Assembly: GCF_014651855.1 (NCBI RefSeq)
Contig: NZ_BMXR01000018.1
Location: 1 to 64,000 of the forward strand
Origin: Saccharospirillum salsuginis
GTDB taxonomy: Bacteria; Pseudomonadota; Gammaproteobacteria; Pseudomonadales; Natronospirillaceae
Length of the DNA: 64,000 nucleotides
Direction of reading: 5' to 3'
The notes under the pieces are model-generated. The model made no database searches and was not told the DNA's origin. It saw only the letters and a list, made by a program, of their open reading frames with translations. The position numbers and the translations under genes were made by a program. Below are positions 45,523 to 54,155 of this stretch, piece by piece (position 1 is the stretch's first letter; every line of letters begins with the position of its first letter).

Positions 45523-46962
45523 CTAACTTACGAAAGTTTCACACCCTTTGGCGTTGATCCGACATTGGTCGGAGAGGGTGTCATTTGCCCGTTCGGCCAT
45601 GTCATTCAGACGATTCAAACCCAAACAGGTCTCCGGCGGTGTGACGGTCACGGCTTTTTTCGACCGATTGAAAAAGACAACGGCGCGGTCGTCGTCCAAC
45701 CACCGCTCGACCGCCAGAGTTTCCTTGCCCAGGATGTGGATGTAGTGATCCCCCTGCCCCAGGGCCGGAAAATACTGCCGCGCCAGCGCCTGCTTGCGAA
45801 TGGCGCTGGCAATGGTCAGATCCCAGTCTTCGGGTTTGTGCCAGGGGAAGGCCTCGCGGCAATCCGGGTCCGGTCCGCCGGTCATGCCGATCTCGGTGCC
45901 GTAGTAGATGCAGGGCGCGCCTGGCAGGGCCAGCAGGAAGGCCAGGGATTGGCGGAGCGCCGGAACATCGTCGCTCAGAATCCACTTGGCTCGGGCCATG
46001 TCGTGGCTGTCGAGCAGATTCAATTGAACCTGGTTGATCTCGGGGTCGTACCAACCGTAGATCTCGTCCACCCGTTTTTTCAACGAATGGCTGGTTCTGG
46101 GTTTCAACTCCAGATGTTCCGGTTGATCGTCGGGCTTGAGCGACTGAGCGCCGAAGAATCCCAGGACGGCTCCGCCCAGCGGATAGTTCATCACGGCGTC
46201 GAACTGGTCGCCCTGCAGCCAATGATCCGCCTTCTTCCAGATCTCGCCACAAATGTAAGCCTCCGGATTAATGGCTTTTACGCGGCTGCGAAACTCCTGC
46301 CAGAAAGCGTCGTCGTCGATTTCCTCGGGAACGTCCAACCGCCAGCCGTCGATGCCGAAGCGTATCCAGTGCTCGGCCACCGAGAACAGGTAGTCGCGCA
46401 CACCGGGATTGTCGGTGTTGAATTTGGGCAAGGCCGGCAGATCCCACCAGCTTTGGTAGTTGGTGGCTTCCTTGTTGCGCTTGGGGTATGGATTCAGCGG
46501 CCAATCGTCGATGTGAAACCAATCGATATAGGGCGAATTGCGGCCTTCCTCCAGGATGTGATGGAACGCCCAGAAACCCCGGCTCGCATGATTGAACACC
46601 CCGTCCAGTACGACCCTGATGTCGCGCTTGTGGGCTTCGTCGAGCAACAGTCGCAAAGCGTGCTCACCACCGAGCAAGGGGTCCACGGTGAAATAATCGT
46701 AGGTGTGATAGCGATGGTTGGAGGCGGATGCGAACACCGGGTTCAGGTATAAGGCGGTTACGCCCAGCTCTTCGATATAGCTCAGCTTCTCGACGATGCC
46801 GTACAGGTCACCTCCCTGAAAACCCTGTTCACTGGCGGGCGTTCCCCAGGGTTTCAATGTCAGGCCCGGCGGCAAATGTTGAACCGGTCCCTGGCGAAAC
46901 CGGTCCGGAAAAATCTGGTAGAAAACCGCACCTCGAACCCAATCCGGCACCTTGATGGTCAT
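45523..46962 (-). CDS. GH13 alpha-amylase-family glycosidase (neopullulanase/maltodextrin glucosidase-like)
   Basis: A 479-residue cytoplasmic enzyme (no signal peptide) with the four GH13 regions: DGVFNHASRGF, GWRLDVPEE (nucleophile Asp), CGEIWKKADHW (acid/base Glu) and NLLDSHDMAR (third Asp). The opening WVRGAVFYQIFPDRFRQG and GGDLYGIVEKLSYIEELGVTALY are typical of the cyclomaltodextrinase/MalZ cluster without the N-terminal beta domain. The expected substrates are maltodextrins. GGGAG precedes the ATG by nine bases. The gap gene follows on the same strand. Confidence 0.9.
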   Translation of the reverse strand: MTIKVPDWVRGAVFYQIFPDRFRQGPVQHLPPGLTLKPWGTPASEQGFQGGDLYGIVEKLSYIEELGVTALYLNPVFASASNHRYHTYDYFTVDPLLGGEHALRLLLDEAHKRDIRVVLDGVFNHASRGFWAFHHILEEGRNSPYIDWFHIDDWPLNPYPKRNKEATNYQSWWDLPALPKFNTDNPGVRDYLFSVAEHWIRFGIDGWRLDVPEEIDDDAFWQEFRSRVKAINPEAYICGEIWKKADHWLQGDQFDAVMNYPLGGAVLGFFGAQSLKPDDQPEHLELKPRTSHSLKKRVDEIYGWYDPEINQVQLNLLDSHDMARAKWILSDDVPALRQSLAFLLALPGAPCIYYGTEIGMTGGPDPDCREAFPWHKPEDWDLTIASAIRKQALARQYFPALGQGDHYIHILGKETLAVERWLDDDRAVVFFNRSKKAVTVTPPETCLGLNRLNDMAERANDTLSDQCRINAKGCETFVS

Positions 46963-47039
46963 TGGCCACGTCTCCCGTTCAACTGGACAGTGTCACTATC
47001 GGAATGAACTACGCCATAACAACCATAGTGGGTGCGGGA

Positions 47040-48656
47040 TCAGTCGTCACGCCCGTAAACACAGACGCGGGCTCGTCCATTCCGTTTGGCGACGTAAAGC
47101 GCCTCATCGGCTGCCCGGCTGAGGGTGGAAGCATCTTCCTGATCGGAATACATGCTGGCCACGCCGGCACTGAAAGAGACGTGAATCATCTCGCCACCGG
47201 CTTCGTGCTGAATCTGGGAGAAGCCGTGACAGACCTCGTTCAACAACTGCTCGGCGATATCAATGGTGGTATCGGGCAACACCAGCGCGAACTCTTCGCC
47301 GCCATAGCGGCCGATGCTGTCCGACATGCGAAACCGTTGGCGGAGGTAAAGTGCCAGGCTGCGGATAACGCGATCACCGACGGCGTGGCCGTAGGTGTCG
47401 TTGACGTCCTTGAAATGGTCGATGTCGATCATCGCGAAACACAGCGGTTGATGCTGCTCCCGTGCGGCCTGAATGGCTTCATTGAGGGCGCCCAGGGTAT
47501 TAATGTGATCCAGCAGACCGGTCAGACTGTCGCGAATCATCTGGTCTTTCAGACCCCGGTTGCGCAAACAACGATTACGAACCGTGGTGATCAGCACTTC
47601 CTTGGCCGCCGGCTTGGTCAGGAAGTCGTCCCCGCCCTGCCCCATGGCGTCCATCTGCTTGTCCAGATCCTGTTCAGCGGACAGATACACAATCGGCACC
47701 GTGTCGTAACGCTGTTGCTGGCGGATGACCTGGGCGAGCTCGATGCCGGTGCAACCGGGCATGTACATGTCCATCAACACGGCATCGGGCTGAAACGTCT
47801 GCATCACACTGAGCACGGTCATCGGCTCCGTCACCGCCTGGGTCACCATGCCGGCGCCGTTCAGAGTTCGCTCGACGGACATGGCCTGGGCTTTGGAGTC
47901 GTCCACCACCAGTACCCGGAACGGTTTCTCCGAGCGAAAGTTGTAGATGTTGCTGAGGTGTTTGACCAACAGACCGATATCGAGCTGGCCTTCCTGAAAA
48001 TAGACGCCGTTGGCTCGGGTAGCGGCGAGCCGCAAATGAATATCCGGTTCTTCGAGAGACTGGAAGAACACCGGGGCGGGCTTGGTCAGGTTGGCCTGAA
48101 CGGTTTTGACCGCGGCTACGCCGTCGCCATCGAATTCGACACCGACGATCAGGGCCGCCGGCAGGCGGTGATGCATGGCCCGGTCGAGGTCTTTCTGATC
48201 GGAAATCACCTGGGCCGGAATACCGAAGAAATTCAGTTGTTCGGCGAGACTGGTGGCTTGCGCAGTATCCTCGAAACAGATGTACACCGGTTTGCGGCCG
48301 GCGATGGTCAGCGAACCGTCGTGATCGTCGTTGCGGCGTGAACAGCCGTCGGCCAGCAGCCGGATATTGTCGCTAATCTGCTCGATGACGTTACTGGACG
48401 GTGGCTTGCGACCCTCGGTCTGCTCCAACAACCCGACCAGCCGGCCGATGGGTCCCTGCACACGTTCGGACTCATAGCGACCGGCCAGCTTGTGCAGCTT
48501 GGCGCAATGCTGCACGAACTCCGCATGCCAGGCCGGGTTCCACAGCACATCGTCCAGCGACTGCCAGGCGTTGATGACCAGACGGGCCTGGTCCATGACG
48601 CGCCGACCGAAATGCCGCTTGAGTTCGGCCAGTTGTTGTTCTTTTGAATGTGTCAT
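47040..48656 (-). CDS. Diguanylate cyclase with helical N terminus and two receiver domains
   Basis: A 538-residue protein. Residues about 10-110 are helical and Hpt-like (QHCAKLHKLAGRYE). A degenerate receiver lies at about 125-240, without a clear phosphoacceptor Asp. An intact receiver lies at about 250-370 (LVVDDS, VLMDMYMPG, YLSAEQD, FLTKPAA). The C-terminal GGDEF domain (about 380-535) has IGRYGGEEFALVLPD. The layout resembles PleD- or WspR-like regulators. It should make cyclic di-GMP when the receiver is phosphorylated; the cognate kinase is not in the window. Confidence 0.9.
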   Translation of the reverse strand: MTHSKEQQLAELKRHFGRRVMDQARLVINAWQSLDDVLWNPAWHAEFVQHCAKLHKLAGRYESERVQGPIGRLVGLLEQTEGRKPPSSNVIEQISDNIRLLADGCSRRNDDHDGSLTIAGRKPVYICFEDTAQATSLAEQLNFFGIPAQVISDQKDLDRAMHHRLPAALIVGVEFDGDGVAAVKTVQANLTKPAPVFFQSLEEPDIHLRLAATRANGVYFQEGQLDIGLLVKHLSNIYNFRSEKPFRVLVVDDSKAQAMSVERTLNGAGMVTQAVTEPMTVLSVMQTFQPDAVLMDMYMPGCTGIELAQVIRQQQRYDTVPIVYLSAEQDLDKQMDAMGQGGDDFLTKPAAKEVLITTVRNRCLRNRGLKDQMIRDSLTGLLDHINTLGALNEAIQAAREQHQPLCFAMIDIDHFKDVNDTYGHAVGDRVIRSLALYLRQRFRMSDSIGRYGGEEFALVLPDTTIDIAEQLLNEVCHGFSQIQHEAGGEMIHVSFSAGVASMYSDQEDASTLSRAADEALYVAKRNGRARVCVYGRDD

Positions 48657-48736
48657 TCAGTCACGACGTTGAAGAGCGAAGAGGAGCGCCGGTGGGATCG
48701 GTTCGATCGACGCCCATATGTGAACTACTTCACAGT

Positions 48737-50725
48737 TTATGTTTTTTTGATCGGTTGTACGAGATGCCTGAGCCGAGTTTCGGTGCTTTTTTTGCTGTGT
48801 TGATCCTGATTATAGGCCATGTTTTCGATCAGCGTTGTGACGGACATCAAGGCCTCCGCCTGGTCGGGATACTCCTGCGCCTTACGTCGGGTGTAGTGTC
48901 GCACGGTTTCGCCCGGCTCTCGCTCACCGAGCCGTTTTTCCAACCGGCGCAGACTGGCCCAGGGTTCCGGAAGGCGTCTGGGCAGGCGCAACAGACCGGT
49001 CAGCCAGGCCATGATCACACCCAGTACGACCAGGAACGCGGCCATGAAACCGGCCGCCTGCCAGGGATTGATGCGCCCCAGGTGGGATTCGACCAGGCCC
49101 ATGGCGCTGTCGTCCTGATAATTCAAAACCAGCACCTGCCACTGGTATTGCATCGAATCCCACCAGAGACCGGCTTGATTGAACATGGACAAGCCCCGAC
49201 GGACGCGCGAGCCCATCGGCAGCTCCGACGGGTTCTCTTCCCCCAGCCAATCGTCCAGGTTCAGCTCCACCCGATTCGGCGCCACCGCCGCCGTCGGGTC
49301 CACCCGTACCCATCGATCGTTCAGCCACAGCTCGACCCAGACGTGCGCCTCCATTTGCCGGACCTGAACAAAGTCGCCATTGGGGTTGTAGACGCCCCCC
49401 AGGTAGCCGCCCACAAGCCGCGACGGGATACCCACCGCCCGGGCCATAAACCCCAGGGCGCTGGCGTAGTGGCTGCAGAACCCGCGACGGTCGCCGAACC
49501 AGAAATCCGAAATGCTGTTGTTGCCCTGGTACAACGGGGGCTGCAGCGTATAGAAGAAGGGTTCGCTGCGAATGGTGTCCAATACCGCGTCCACAAAAGC
49601 GGTTTCATCGCCTCCGACGGCGTCATACCGTTGCCGCGCCCAAGCCCGCAGACGGTCATTGCCTGAATTCGGCAGGGCCCGGTACCAGTCCAATGCGTTC
49701 TCACCGGACCAGTCGACCCGGGTACTGGAGGACGCCCGGTAGCGATAGGCTTGATTCAGGCTTTCCTGACGAGCGGCCCGACCATCAGGCAGTATCCGGG
49801 CATTGTCGGCCTGGACCGAGGTTGGCCAGTCCAGAAAATACAGCCAGTGCTGCTGGCTGGCTTCGATGATAACGGTATAATCATACCGATCGCCGACTCC
49901 GGTCGGCTCCGGCAGGCGGCCTCGCGGCCATTGCCGCCGGTTTTGCTCATTGTAGAACGCCCGCCAGCTTTGGCCATCGAAGGCGCCCAGGGTCGAACCA
50001 CGCCAGTACCACTGACTGCGCGGTGGCCGTTCGCCGTCGAAACGGACGCGGAAAGCCGGGCTGTTGTCCCGTGCCAGGTTGGCCACGTTGCCGGGCGTCA
50101 GTTCGTCGGTCATACCGGTTTTGGCGCCGCGCTGGTCGTTCGGAATCGTCCACAACGGGGGCAGACGCGGAAAGAACAGGAATCCGATCACCATGATGGG
50201 GATGGCGCTGCCCAGCAGACCGAGACTGTATTTCAACCCGCGCCGCCATTCGAAGCTGCGGTCGGCGGTCACCGCGTGGAGCGCCAGGGTATTGGCCAGC
50301 AACATGGCGATGGCGGTCAGCGCCCCGAGTGGTGAGTAGTGATACAGCAGATAGACACCGGTCAGGAAGAAGCCGAGATAGATCTGGAAGATGGCATCCC
50401 GCCGGCGCAGTACCTCCAGGGATTTGAGCAGGTAACCGAGCAGACACAGCGCGACGGCGCTGTCGAGGGTATAGGAGGTCAGGCCGCTGGCGAACAGTCC
50501 CGCCACGCCAACCGATACCGAGACCACCTTGAGCCAGAGCGGCGCCGGTCGCATATCGCCATGCATCACCCGCCAGCGCCAGACCATGACCAGAGCCAGG
50601 ACTCCGCCCAACCAGACCGGCAGGTAGCGCAGAAACGGTAACACCACCACCCACTGAACCAGCATCAGCACTTTCAAGGTCGGCAGCATGAGTGCGCGTT
50701 GCATGGGTGGCACGTAATGATTCAT
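48737..50725 (-). CDS. tgpA: TgpA-type transglutaminase-like membrane protein
   Basis: A 662-residue protein. An N-terminal membrane domain with about six to seven helices (1-185) is followed by a periplasmic transglutaminase-like domain (about 210-520) with the catalytic triad in RRGFCSHYASALGFMARA (Cys), EAHVWVELW (His) and the following Asp (VDPTAA). A further membrane helix (about 540-560) precedes a C-terminal DUF4129-like tail. The start at 50725 follows GGAGAG and overlaps the DUF58 stop. Homologues are essential in Pseudomonas aeruginosa. It is encoded with moxR and DUF58. Confidence 0.9.
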   Translation of the reverse strand: MNHYVPPMQRALMLPTLKVLMLVQWVVVLPFLRYLPVWLGGVLALVMVWRWRVMHGDMRPAPLWLKVVSVSVGVAGLFASGLTSYTLDSAVALCLLGYLLKSLEVLRRRDAIFQIYLGFFLTGVYLLYHYSPLGALTAIAMLLANTLALHAVTADRSFEWRRGLKYSLGLLGSAIPIMVIGFLFFPRLPPLWTIPNDQRGAKTGMTDELTPGNVANLARDNSPAFRVRFDGERPPRSQWYWRGSTLGAFDGQSWRAFYNEQNRRQWPRGRLPEPTGVGDRYDYTVIIEASQQHWLYFLDWPTSVQADNARILPDGRAARQESLNQAYRYRASSSTRVDWSGENALDWYRALPNSGNDRLRAWARQRYDAVGGDETAFVDAVLDTIRSEPFFYTLQPPLYQGNNSISDFWFGDRRGFCSHYASALGFMARAVGIPSRLVGGYLGGVYNPNGDFVQVRQMEAHVWVELWLNDRWVRVDPTAAVAPNRVELNLDDWLGEENPSELPMGSRVRRGLSMFNQAGLWWDSMQYQWQVLVLNYQDDSAMGLVESHLGRINPWQAAGFMAAFLVVLGVIMAWLTGLLRLPRRLPEPWASLRRLEKRLGEREPGETVRHYTRRKAQEYPDQAEALMSVTTLIENMAYNQDQHSKKSTETRLRHLVQPIKKT

Positions 50726-51681
50726 CATCGCTCTCCGAATTCCGCCAGAGCACGCCGGCATTGCTCGGTATGCGCCGGGCCCTTGCCGGGAGGAATTTCT
50801 CGGTCCGGCAGCCGCAAACCGAAGGGTCGGTCATCCGCCAGGCACTGATTGATCTGCCAGGACAGCGCCGCCAGCCTCTGTTCGCCCATCAAAGACGGGT
50901 AATTCGCCCAATCCAACCATTCGTCGGCCGCCTGGTAGTCCACAAACGCCTTCACCATCAATTGGTCGCGGGCGAACGATGGCCAGTGGATGCGGTGCAT
51001 GGCATCGCCGGCCTGATATTCGCGCAGGGCGTGGAAATCCTCGGAACCCGAATGGATGAAATGGTCGTCGGTCGCGTCACCGGCATCGGATCCCGCCTGA
51101 TGGTGGGCATCCTGGTCGATCGGCTCCGGATACGCCCAGGCGGACAGATCGAGCTCGACATGGGACCAGGCGACCACCAGGCCGAAGGGATAGCGGCTTT
51201 CCAGGCGAAACCGGGGCAAGGGATGCCGACCACGACGATCGGTTTCCCGGCTCAGGCTGACGTCGGTCTCTTCGCCGTCCATGACGGCGGTGACCAGCCC
51301 CCAATCATCATGGATCAACTCCAGGGGCCCCCGGTAGCGATCGACATCGGAGTCGAGTTTCAGATGGTATTCGGCGGCCTCACCGGCCTGAACCAGTGAG
51401 GCCCGGTCGGCCTTCAGCGTCAACCCGGAGAGATTGCGATAGGTAAAATGCACGGCGGCCCAGATCATGGCCACCAGCCAGAAGCCGAGCGCGTAATTGA
51501 GGGAGCTTTCGAAATTGATGGCCAGCAGCAGAACGACGAACGCCACCAACAGCAGCACCATGCCCTGACGGCTGGGCAGGATGAAGATGCGGGATTGATT
51601 GAGTGTCACCGAGTCGCTCACCGGCAGACGCCTGGCGATCCAGGCCTCGACGCGACGATGGAAGGTCCGGCGCAACCCCAT
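50725..51681 (-). CDS. DUF58-family membrane protein
   Basis: A 318-residue protein with two hydrophobic N-terminal segments (about 30-75, separated by a short turn) and a C-terminal DUF58 domain marked by SEDFHALREYQAGDAMHRIHW, which belongs to the vWA-related fold. DUF58 proteins usually pair with MoxR ATPases. It overlaps moxR upstream (shared base at 51681) and tgpA downstream, so the three are translationally coupled. It probably receives MoxR activity at the membrane; the exact role is unsettled. Confidence 0.88.
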   Translation of the reverse strand: MGLRRTFHRRVEAWIARRLPVSDSVTLNQSRIFILPSRQGMVLLLVAFVVLLLAINFESSLNYALGFWLVAMIWAAVHFTYRNLSGLTLKADRASLVQAGEAAEYHLKLDSDVDRYRGPLELIHDDWGLVTAVMDGEETDVSLSRETDRRGRHPLPRFRLESRYPFGLVVAWSHVELDLSAWAYPEPIDQDAHHQAGSDAGDATDDHFIHSGSEDFHALREYQAGDAMHRIHWPSFARDQLMVKAFVDYQAADEWLDWANYPSLMGEQRLAALSWQINQCLADDRPFGLRLPDREIPPGKGPAHTEQCRRALAEFGER

Positions 51682-52604
51682 CAGGCGGCGATGACATCCA
51701 CGTCATCGAGCACTTGTCGGACCAGTACTTCGCTGTCCAGCGACCGCTGCCCCTGAATGCGGTGCCCGGCCACGGCCGGGAACACGGCCTGGACGTCGTC
51801 CGGCATCACGTAGTTCCGCCCCTCGGTCAACGCCATCGCCCGCGAGGCCGTCATCAGTGCCAACGCCCCCCGTGGCGATAACCCCAGCCGACACACCTGC
51901 GGATCCCGGGTTTTGTGCACCAGCCTCATCACGTAGTCCAGTACGGCTTCGGAGGCTTTCACATCGGCGATCTGTTGCTTGTAGAACGCCAACTGTTCAG
52001 CCGACAGCATCGGTTTCAGGTCCAGTAAGTGGGTTCGACCCAACTCTCCTTTTAACAGCGACTTTTCCGAATTCACATCCGGATAGCCCAGGCTGATGCG
52101 CAGAAAAAACCGGTCCAATTGCGATTCCGGCAAGGGATAGGTGCCCGACTGGCTTTGCGGATTCTGGGTGGCGATGACATAAAACGGCGCCGGCAAGGTC
52201 CTGGCTTCACCGTCGATCGTGACTTGCCGCTCCTCCATTGCCTCCAGCAAGGCGCTCTGCGCCTTGGGTGTCGCCCGATTCAGCTCATCCGCCAACAGCA
52301 ACTGGGTGAAAATCGGCCCCGGATGGAAGTCGAACCGACCCTTGTCCCGACTGTAGATCTGGGCACCCAGGATATCCGCCGGCAACAGGTCCGATGTGAA
52401 CTGGATGCGCTGGTACTCCATCGACAGGAGCCGGCCCAGCGTCTGGGCCAGAGACGTCTTCCCCACCCCCGGCAGGTCTTCCAACAGAAGGTGGCCGTCG
52501 CACAACAGGGCAATCCAGGCGAGACGGACCGCCTCGTCCTTACCCGAAATAACCTGGCGGACGCGTTTTTGCAGGTGGTGGGTGACGGTGGCAAGATCGT
52601 GCAT
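51681..52604 (-). CDS. MoxR-family AAA+ ATPase
   Basis: A 307-residue AAA+ protein. Walker A is in LLEDLPGVGKTSLAQTLGR, Walker B is FTQLLLADELNRATPKAQSAL, and sensor 1 is in YVIATQNPQSQSGTYPLP. A C-terminal lid ends in LDDVDVIAA. MoxR proteins are chaperone-like ATPases that mature partner complexes, here probably the co-encoded DUF58 and TgpA proteins. It is first in the three-gene operon. Confidence 0.93.
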   Translation of the reverse strand: MHDLATVTHHLQKRVRQVISGKDEAVRLAWIALLCDGHLLLEDLPGVGKTSLAQTLGRLLSMEYQRIQFTSDLLPADILGAQIYSRDKGRFDFHPGPIFTQLLLADELNRATPKAQSALLEAMEERQVTIDGEARTLPAPFYVIATQNPQSQSGTYPLPESQLDRFFLRISLGYPDVNSEKSLLKGELGRTHLLDLKPMLSAEQLAFYKQQIADVKASEAVLDYVMRLVHKTRDPQVCRLGLSPRGALALMTASRAMALTEGRNYVMPDDVQAVFPAVAGHRIQGQRSLDSEVLVRQVLDDVDVIAA

Positions 52605-52641
52605 GAATCCTCTCGTTCAGGGGTGCAAGGGTAACAGCTTA

Positions 52642-52664
52642 GTAGGGACGCACGCCGTGCGCGA
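52642..52664 (+). repeat. Single REP-like unit GTAGGGACGCACGCC
   Basis: GTAG followed by an imperfect hairpin GCACGCCGTGCGCGA. It is a single unit of another GTAG-headed family, in the 198-bp gap between moxR and metZ, adjacent to the pair at 52693-52806. Confidence 0.5.
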
Positions 52665-52692
52665 CCGAAGCCGGAGTACCGGACCGGCTCCC

Positions 52693-52806
52693 AGGGTGGG
52701 CACCGCCCACCATGTCGGGTTGTTCCGTACCCCGCGGTCATGGCGCAATGAGGCGCTGGCCAGTCGACAGATTCGGCCGACGCTTGGTGGGCGGTGCCCA
52801 CCCTAC
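52693..52806. repeat. Inverted pair of GTAGGGTGGGC repeats ending in metZ
   Basis: Units AGGGTGGGCACCGCCCACCA (52693) and the inverse TGGTGGGCGGTGCCCACCCT ending CCTAC (52806), about 70 bp apart. Each is a palindrome. The right-hand GTAGGG supplies the TAG stop codon of metZ (52803-52805). Confidence 0.8.
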
Positions 52807-53990
52807 AGGCCTCGGGCCAGATCTTCCTGAATATCGAGCACGTCTTCCAGACCCACGGCCACGCGAATCAACCCGGGCACGATTCCGGCCGTCATTTTGG
52901 CCTCATCCGAGACCCGGCCATGGGTCGTGGTATAGGGATGGGTAATCGTCGTCTTGGTGTCACCCAGGTTTGCGGTGACGGACAGGATCCGCGTCGAATC
53001 GATCACCTTCCAGGCCGCTTCCTGCCCTCCCCGGACGACAAAACTGACCACACCGCCGAATCCGCTCTGTTGGCGCTTCGCCAATTCATGCTGGGGGTGA
53101 TCGGGCAGACCCAGGTAATGCACCTTCTCCACCGTCGGTTGCGCTTGCAGCCATTCCGCCAACGCCTGGGCGTTGGCGCTGTGCTGTTTCATACGCAGGT
53201 CGAGCGTTTCCAGACCTTTCAGGAACACCCAGGCATTGAACGGACTCATGCTCGGGCCGGCACTGCGCAGGAAGCCGACGATTTCCTCGATGTGTTCATG
53301 ATCGCCGACCACGGCGCCACCGAGGGCACGACCCTGGCCGTCGATGTACTTGGTGGCCGAATGCATGACCAGATCGGCGCCGAGCGCCAACGGTCTTTGT
53401 AGGGCCGGGGTACAGAAACAGTTGTCGACCACCAGCAAGGCGCCCTGCTCCTTCGCAAGCTGAGACAGGGCTTGCAGGTCGGCGACTTCGGACAGGGGAT
53501 TGGAGGGCGTTTCCAGAAACAGCAGCCTGGTTTCGGGGCGAATGGCCTCGCGCCAGGCGTTCAGATCCTTGGGGTCGACGTAGGTTGTCCCGACGCCGAA
53601 ACGATCCAGGTATTTATTGAACACCACATTGGTGGAGCCGAAGATGCTGCGCGAGGAAACCAGGTGATCGCCACTGCGCAGGAACGACATGCAGATCGCA
53701 AAAATCGCCGCCATGCCGGAGCTGGTGGCGGCGCAGGCTTCACCGCCCTCCAACAGCGCCAGGCGTTCCTCGAAGGTACGCACCGTGGGGTTGGTGTAGC
53801 GGCTGTAGACGTTGCCATCGCGGTCGCCGGCGAAGGTATCTGCGGCTTGTTGGGCATCGTCGAAGACATAGGATGAAGTCATGAAGATGGCTTCGGCGTG
53901 CTCCATTTCGTTGGTACGCCGATGACCGCCGCGTACGGCCTGAGTAGCCGGACGGGCGTTTTTCAATGCCGCTTCACGTTCATCCTTCAT
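52803..53990 (-). CDS. metZ: O-succinylhomoserine sulfhydrylase
   Basis: A 395-residue PLP enzyme started at 53990 (MKDEREAALKNA) with GAGGA upstream; the longer frame to 54050 has no ribosome site and runs into a repeat. Features are TSSYVFDDAQQAADTF, YSRYTNPTVRTFEERLALLE, LETPSNPLSEVADL, and MHSATKYIDGQGRALGG with the PLP Lys, the last diagnostic for MetZ. It makes homocysteine directly from O-succinylhomoserine and sulfide. It follows purF as in Pseudomonas. The stop codon is inside a repeat. Confidence 0.95.
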   Translation of the reverse strand: MKDEREAALKNARPATQAVRGGHRRTNEMEHAEAIFMTSSYVFDDAQQAADTFAGDRDGNVYSRYTNPTVRTFEERLALLEGGEACAATSSGMAAIFAICMSFLRSGDHLVSSRSIFGSTNVVFNKYLDRFGVGTTYVDPKDLNAWREAIRPETRLLFLETPSNPLSEVADLQALSQLAKEQGALLVVDNCFCTPALQRPLALGADLVMHSATKYIDGQGRALGGAVVGDHEHIEEIVGFLRSAGPSMSPFNAWVFLKGLETLDLRMKQHSANAQALAEWLQAQPTVEKVHYLGLPDHPQHELAKRQQSGFGGVVSFVVRGGQEAAWKVIDSTRILSVTANLGDTKTTITHPYTTTHGRVSDEAKMTAGIVPGLIRVAVGLEDVLDIQEDLARGL

Positions 53991-54037
53991 GATGGTCCTC
54001 GGTGGTTGTTGGTATCGCGATTGGGATTGGGAGAACA

Positions 54038-54134
54038 GTAGGGTGGGCACTGCCCACCATCACACCGAGCGGCCCCTGAAATGGTAACGCCCAGGGTTCA
54101 CCCGACACGAAATGGTGGGCGATGCCCACCCTAC
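54038..54134. repeat. Inverted pair of GTAGGGTGGGC repeats between metZ and purF
   Basis: GTAGGGTGGGCACTGCCCAC begins at 54038, and its inverse ends CCCTAC at 54134, 51 bp apart. This fills the 165-bp gap between the genes. Confidence 0.8.
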
Positions 54135-54155
54135 AGTGCTAATCCGACCTACTCT

